23,483 nucleotides of DNA from Rhizobium sp. (GTDB taxonomy: Bacteria > Pseudomonadota > Alphaproteobacteria > Rhizobiales > Rhizobiaceae), in the NCBI GenBank assembly GCA_003527225.1, contig DPXQ01000150.1:1-23483 (forward strand). The letters are read 5' to 3'. This document shows, piece by piece, positions 22,645 through 23,483 of this stretch. The notes under the pieces were generated by a model. The model was not told the DNA's origin and did not search any database. It saw only the letters and a list, made by a program, of their open reading frames with translations. A program made the position numbers and the translations under genes. How positions within the stretch are numbered: the first letter of the stretch is position 1; every line of letters starts with the position of its first letter.

Positions 22645-23483
22645 TCATGACGCGGAAGGGGTATGTCCCGCGAGAATTCGTGCGGCGATGTCGCGATCGA
22701 TGTTGCCGCCGGTGAGAACGGTTGCGATCTTCTTGTGCATGTAGCGCTCACGGAGCTTGATCGCGCCGGCAGGAACCGCCGCGCCTGCGCCTTCGGCGAC
22801 GTTGTGTGTGGCTTCGTAAAGCACACGGATCGCTTCCGAGATCTCGTCCTTGCTCACCGCAACGACGTCTGCGGCACCGGCCAGAATGATCGCCAAGGGC
22901 TCTTCCTGGGGTTCACAACACGCCACGCCGTCGGCAAATGTTGAGACACCGGATCCCGTCACGGGTTGTCGCGCACGGTAGGACAAGGCGAAGGCTGGCG
23001 CCCGCTCGGCAACGACGCCGATGATTTCGGTCTTGAGACCAAGCAGGTTGCGGATCGCAATCAGCGCGCATATGCCGGAGCCCATGCCGATTGGTACGAA
23101 AACGGCATCGAGGTCGGGGACTTCCGTCAGAAGCTCCCATCCATAAGTGGCCACTCCCTTGACAATCTCGCGGTGAAAAGGGGGCACCATGAGAAACTGT
23201 CTGGCGGCTCCTTCGCGCGCTGCGACTTGGCGGGCTTCATCAAAGCCCCGTCCGGCGATCAGTAGTTCTCCTCCGAATGCTTCCATCGCAGCATTCTTCT
23301 CCGCCGAGTTTCCCTCGGGGACGACGATCAAGGCTGGAATTCCGACCTCGCGCGCCCCGATCGCTATCGACTGACCGTGATTGCCGCGGGTCGCAGTCAC
23401 GAGGCCGCTCGGCAAGCCTTCCCGGCGCAAGCTTTCGACAAAGAACAGACCACCGCGCGCAGAGCTGGCTCGGGAAATCTGCA
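22645..23483 (-). CDS. Threonine dehydratase-like PLP enzyme, 5' end beyond the window
   Basis: At least 278 codons; the frame is open to the right edge. It belongs to the IlvA/TdcB fold type II PLP enzymes: TATRGNHGQSIAIGA (substrate-binding asparagine loop), PEGNSAEKNAAMEAFG, VPIGMGSGICALIA (glycine-rich phosphate-binding loop), FADGVA, ATHNVAEGAGAA and VLTGGNI near the end. Such enzymes deaminate threonine or serine to 2-oxobutyrate or pyruvate, or act as racemases. Oddly, the visible residues before RGGLFFVESL are ISRASSA, where family members have GAFKV or similar with the PLP lysine. If this frame is the true start region, the enzyme lacks its catalytic lysine and is a broken or recombined gene. 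Confidence 0.82.
   Translation of the reverse strand, partial: QISRASSARGGLFFVESLRREGLPSGLVTATRGNHGQSIAIGAREVGIPALIVVPEGNSAEKNAAMEAFGGELLIAGRGFDEARQVAAREGAARQFLMVPPFHREIVKGVATYGWELLTEVPDLDAVFVPIGMGSGICALIAIRNLLGLKTEIIGVVAERAPAFALSYRARQPVTGSGVSTFADGVACCEPQEEPLAIILAGAADVVAVSKDEISEAIRVLYEATHNVAEGAGAAVPAGAIKLRERYMHKKIATVLTGGNIDRDIAARILAGHTPSAS

Noticed and set aside
1..23483. CRISPR arrays, integrases with att sites, rRNA or complete tRNA genes
   Set aside because: No regularly spaced repeats, no integrase motifs and no rRNA or full tRNA structures were seen.

Overview
The window looks like accessory DNA from a GC-rich alphaproteobacterium, most likely a Rhizobiales member (Rhizobiaceae or Phyllobacteriaceae) and possibly a megaplasmid or genomic island. 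The reasons are a candidate RirA iron box (TGA-N9-TCA) on an iron-type ABC operon, a Kdp two-component remnant, an ECF sigma/anti-sigma pair beside a SorAB-type sulfite dehydrogenase, rhizobial-style Ugp-like ABC genes, and a short IS110-like fragment. Intact, well-spaced operons alternate with stretches of broken genes, so the region is a mosaic.

Layout. 1-188: tail of an ABC exporter ATPase. 189-600: weak minus-strand ORF and a long dyad carrying face-to-face -10-like sequences. 601-1695: GSU2403-type nucleotidyltransferase-fold protein. 1868-3252: truncated kdpD overlapping an intact kdpE; no kdpFABC is present. 3442-7592 (minus): iron-complex ABC operon with two tandem paralogous binding proteins of equal length, a FecCD permease and an ATPase. 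7678-8514 (plus): divergent SAM methyltransferase sharing the same intergenic region. 8551-8613: tail of a lost SRPBCC gene. 8636-10935: divergent LysR regulator and MFS exporter. 11165-13485: degraded zone with a frameshifted secreted protein, an IS110 fragment, an intact ParDE toxin-antitoxin pair and a frameshifted unknown gene. 13542-18789: sugar-type ABC operon (ATPase, miniature binding-protein remnant, binding protein, two permeases, TIM-barrel isomerase/epimerase). 19268-22271 (minus): ECF sigma, anti-sigma, SorA, SorB. 22645-23483 (minus): threonine dehydratase-like gene running off the right edge.

How the genes work together. The iron operon probably captures a ferric chelate with one of two binding proteins and imports it through one permease/ATPase, under iron control by RirA; the methyltransferase may act on the ligand or a related compound, but that is only inference from position. 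The ECF/anti-sigma pair probably senses an envelope signal (in Sinorhizobium meliloti, related ECF factors respond to sulfite) and turns on sorAB through a GGAATAA-N15-CGTT promoter, so that periplasmic sulfite is oxidised and electrons pass to a c-type cytochrome. The Ugp-like operon imports a carbohydrate or polyol, and the TIM-barrel enzyme probably handles it in the cytoplasm.

I did not find a clearly new multi-gene defence or mobile system. The least explained arrangements are the twin-binding-protein iron operon with its divergent methyltransferase, the 48-codon binding-protein remnant inside the sugar operon, and several long perfect palindromes between genes. All calls come from reading the sequence; no database search was run.
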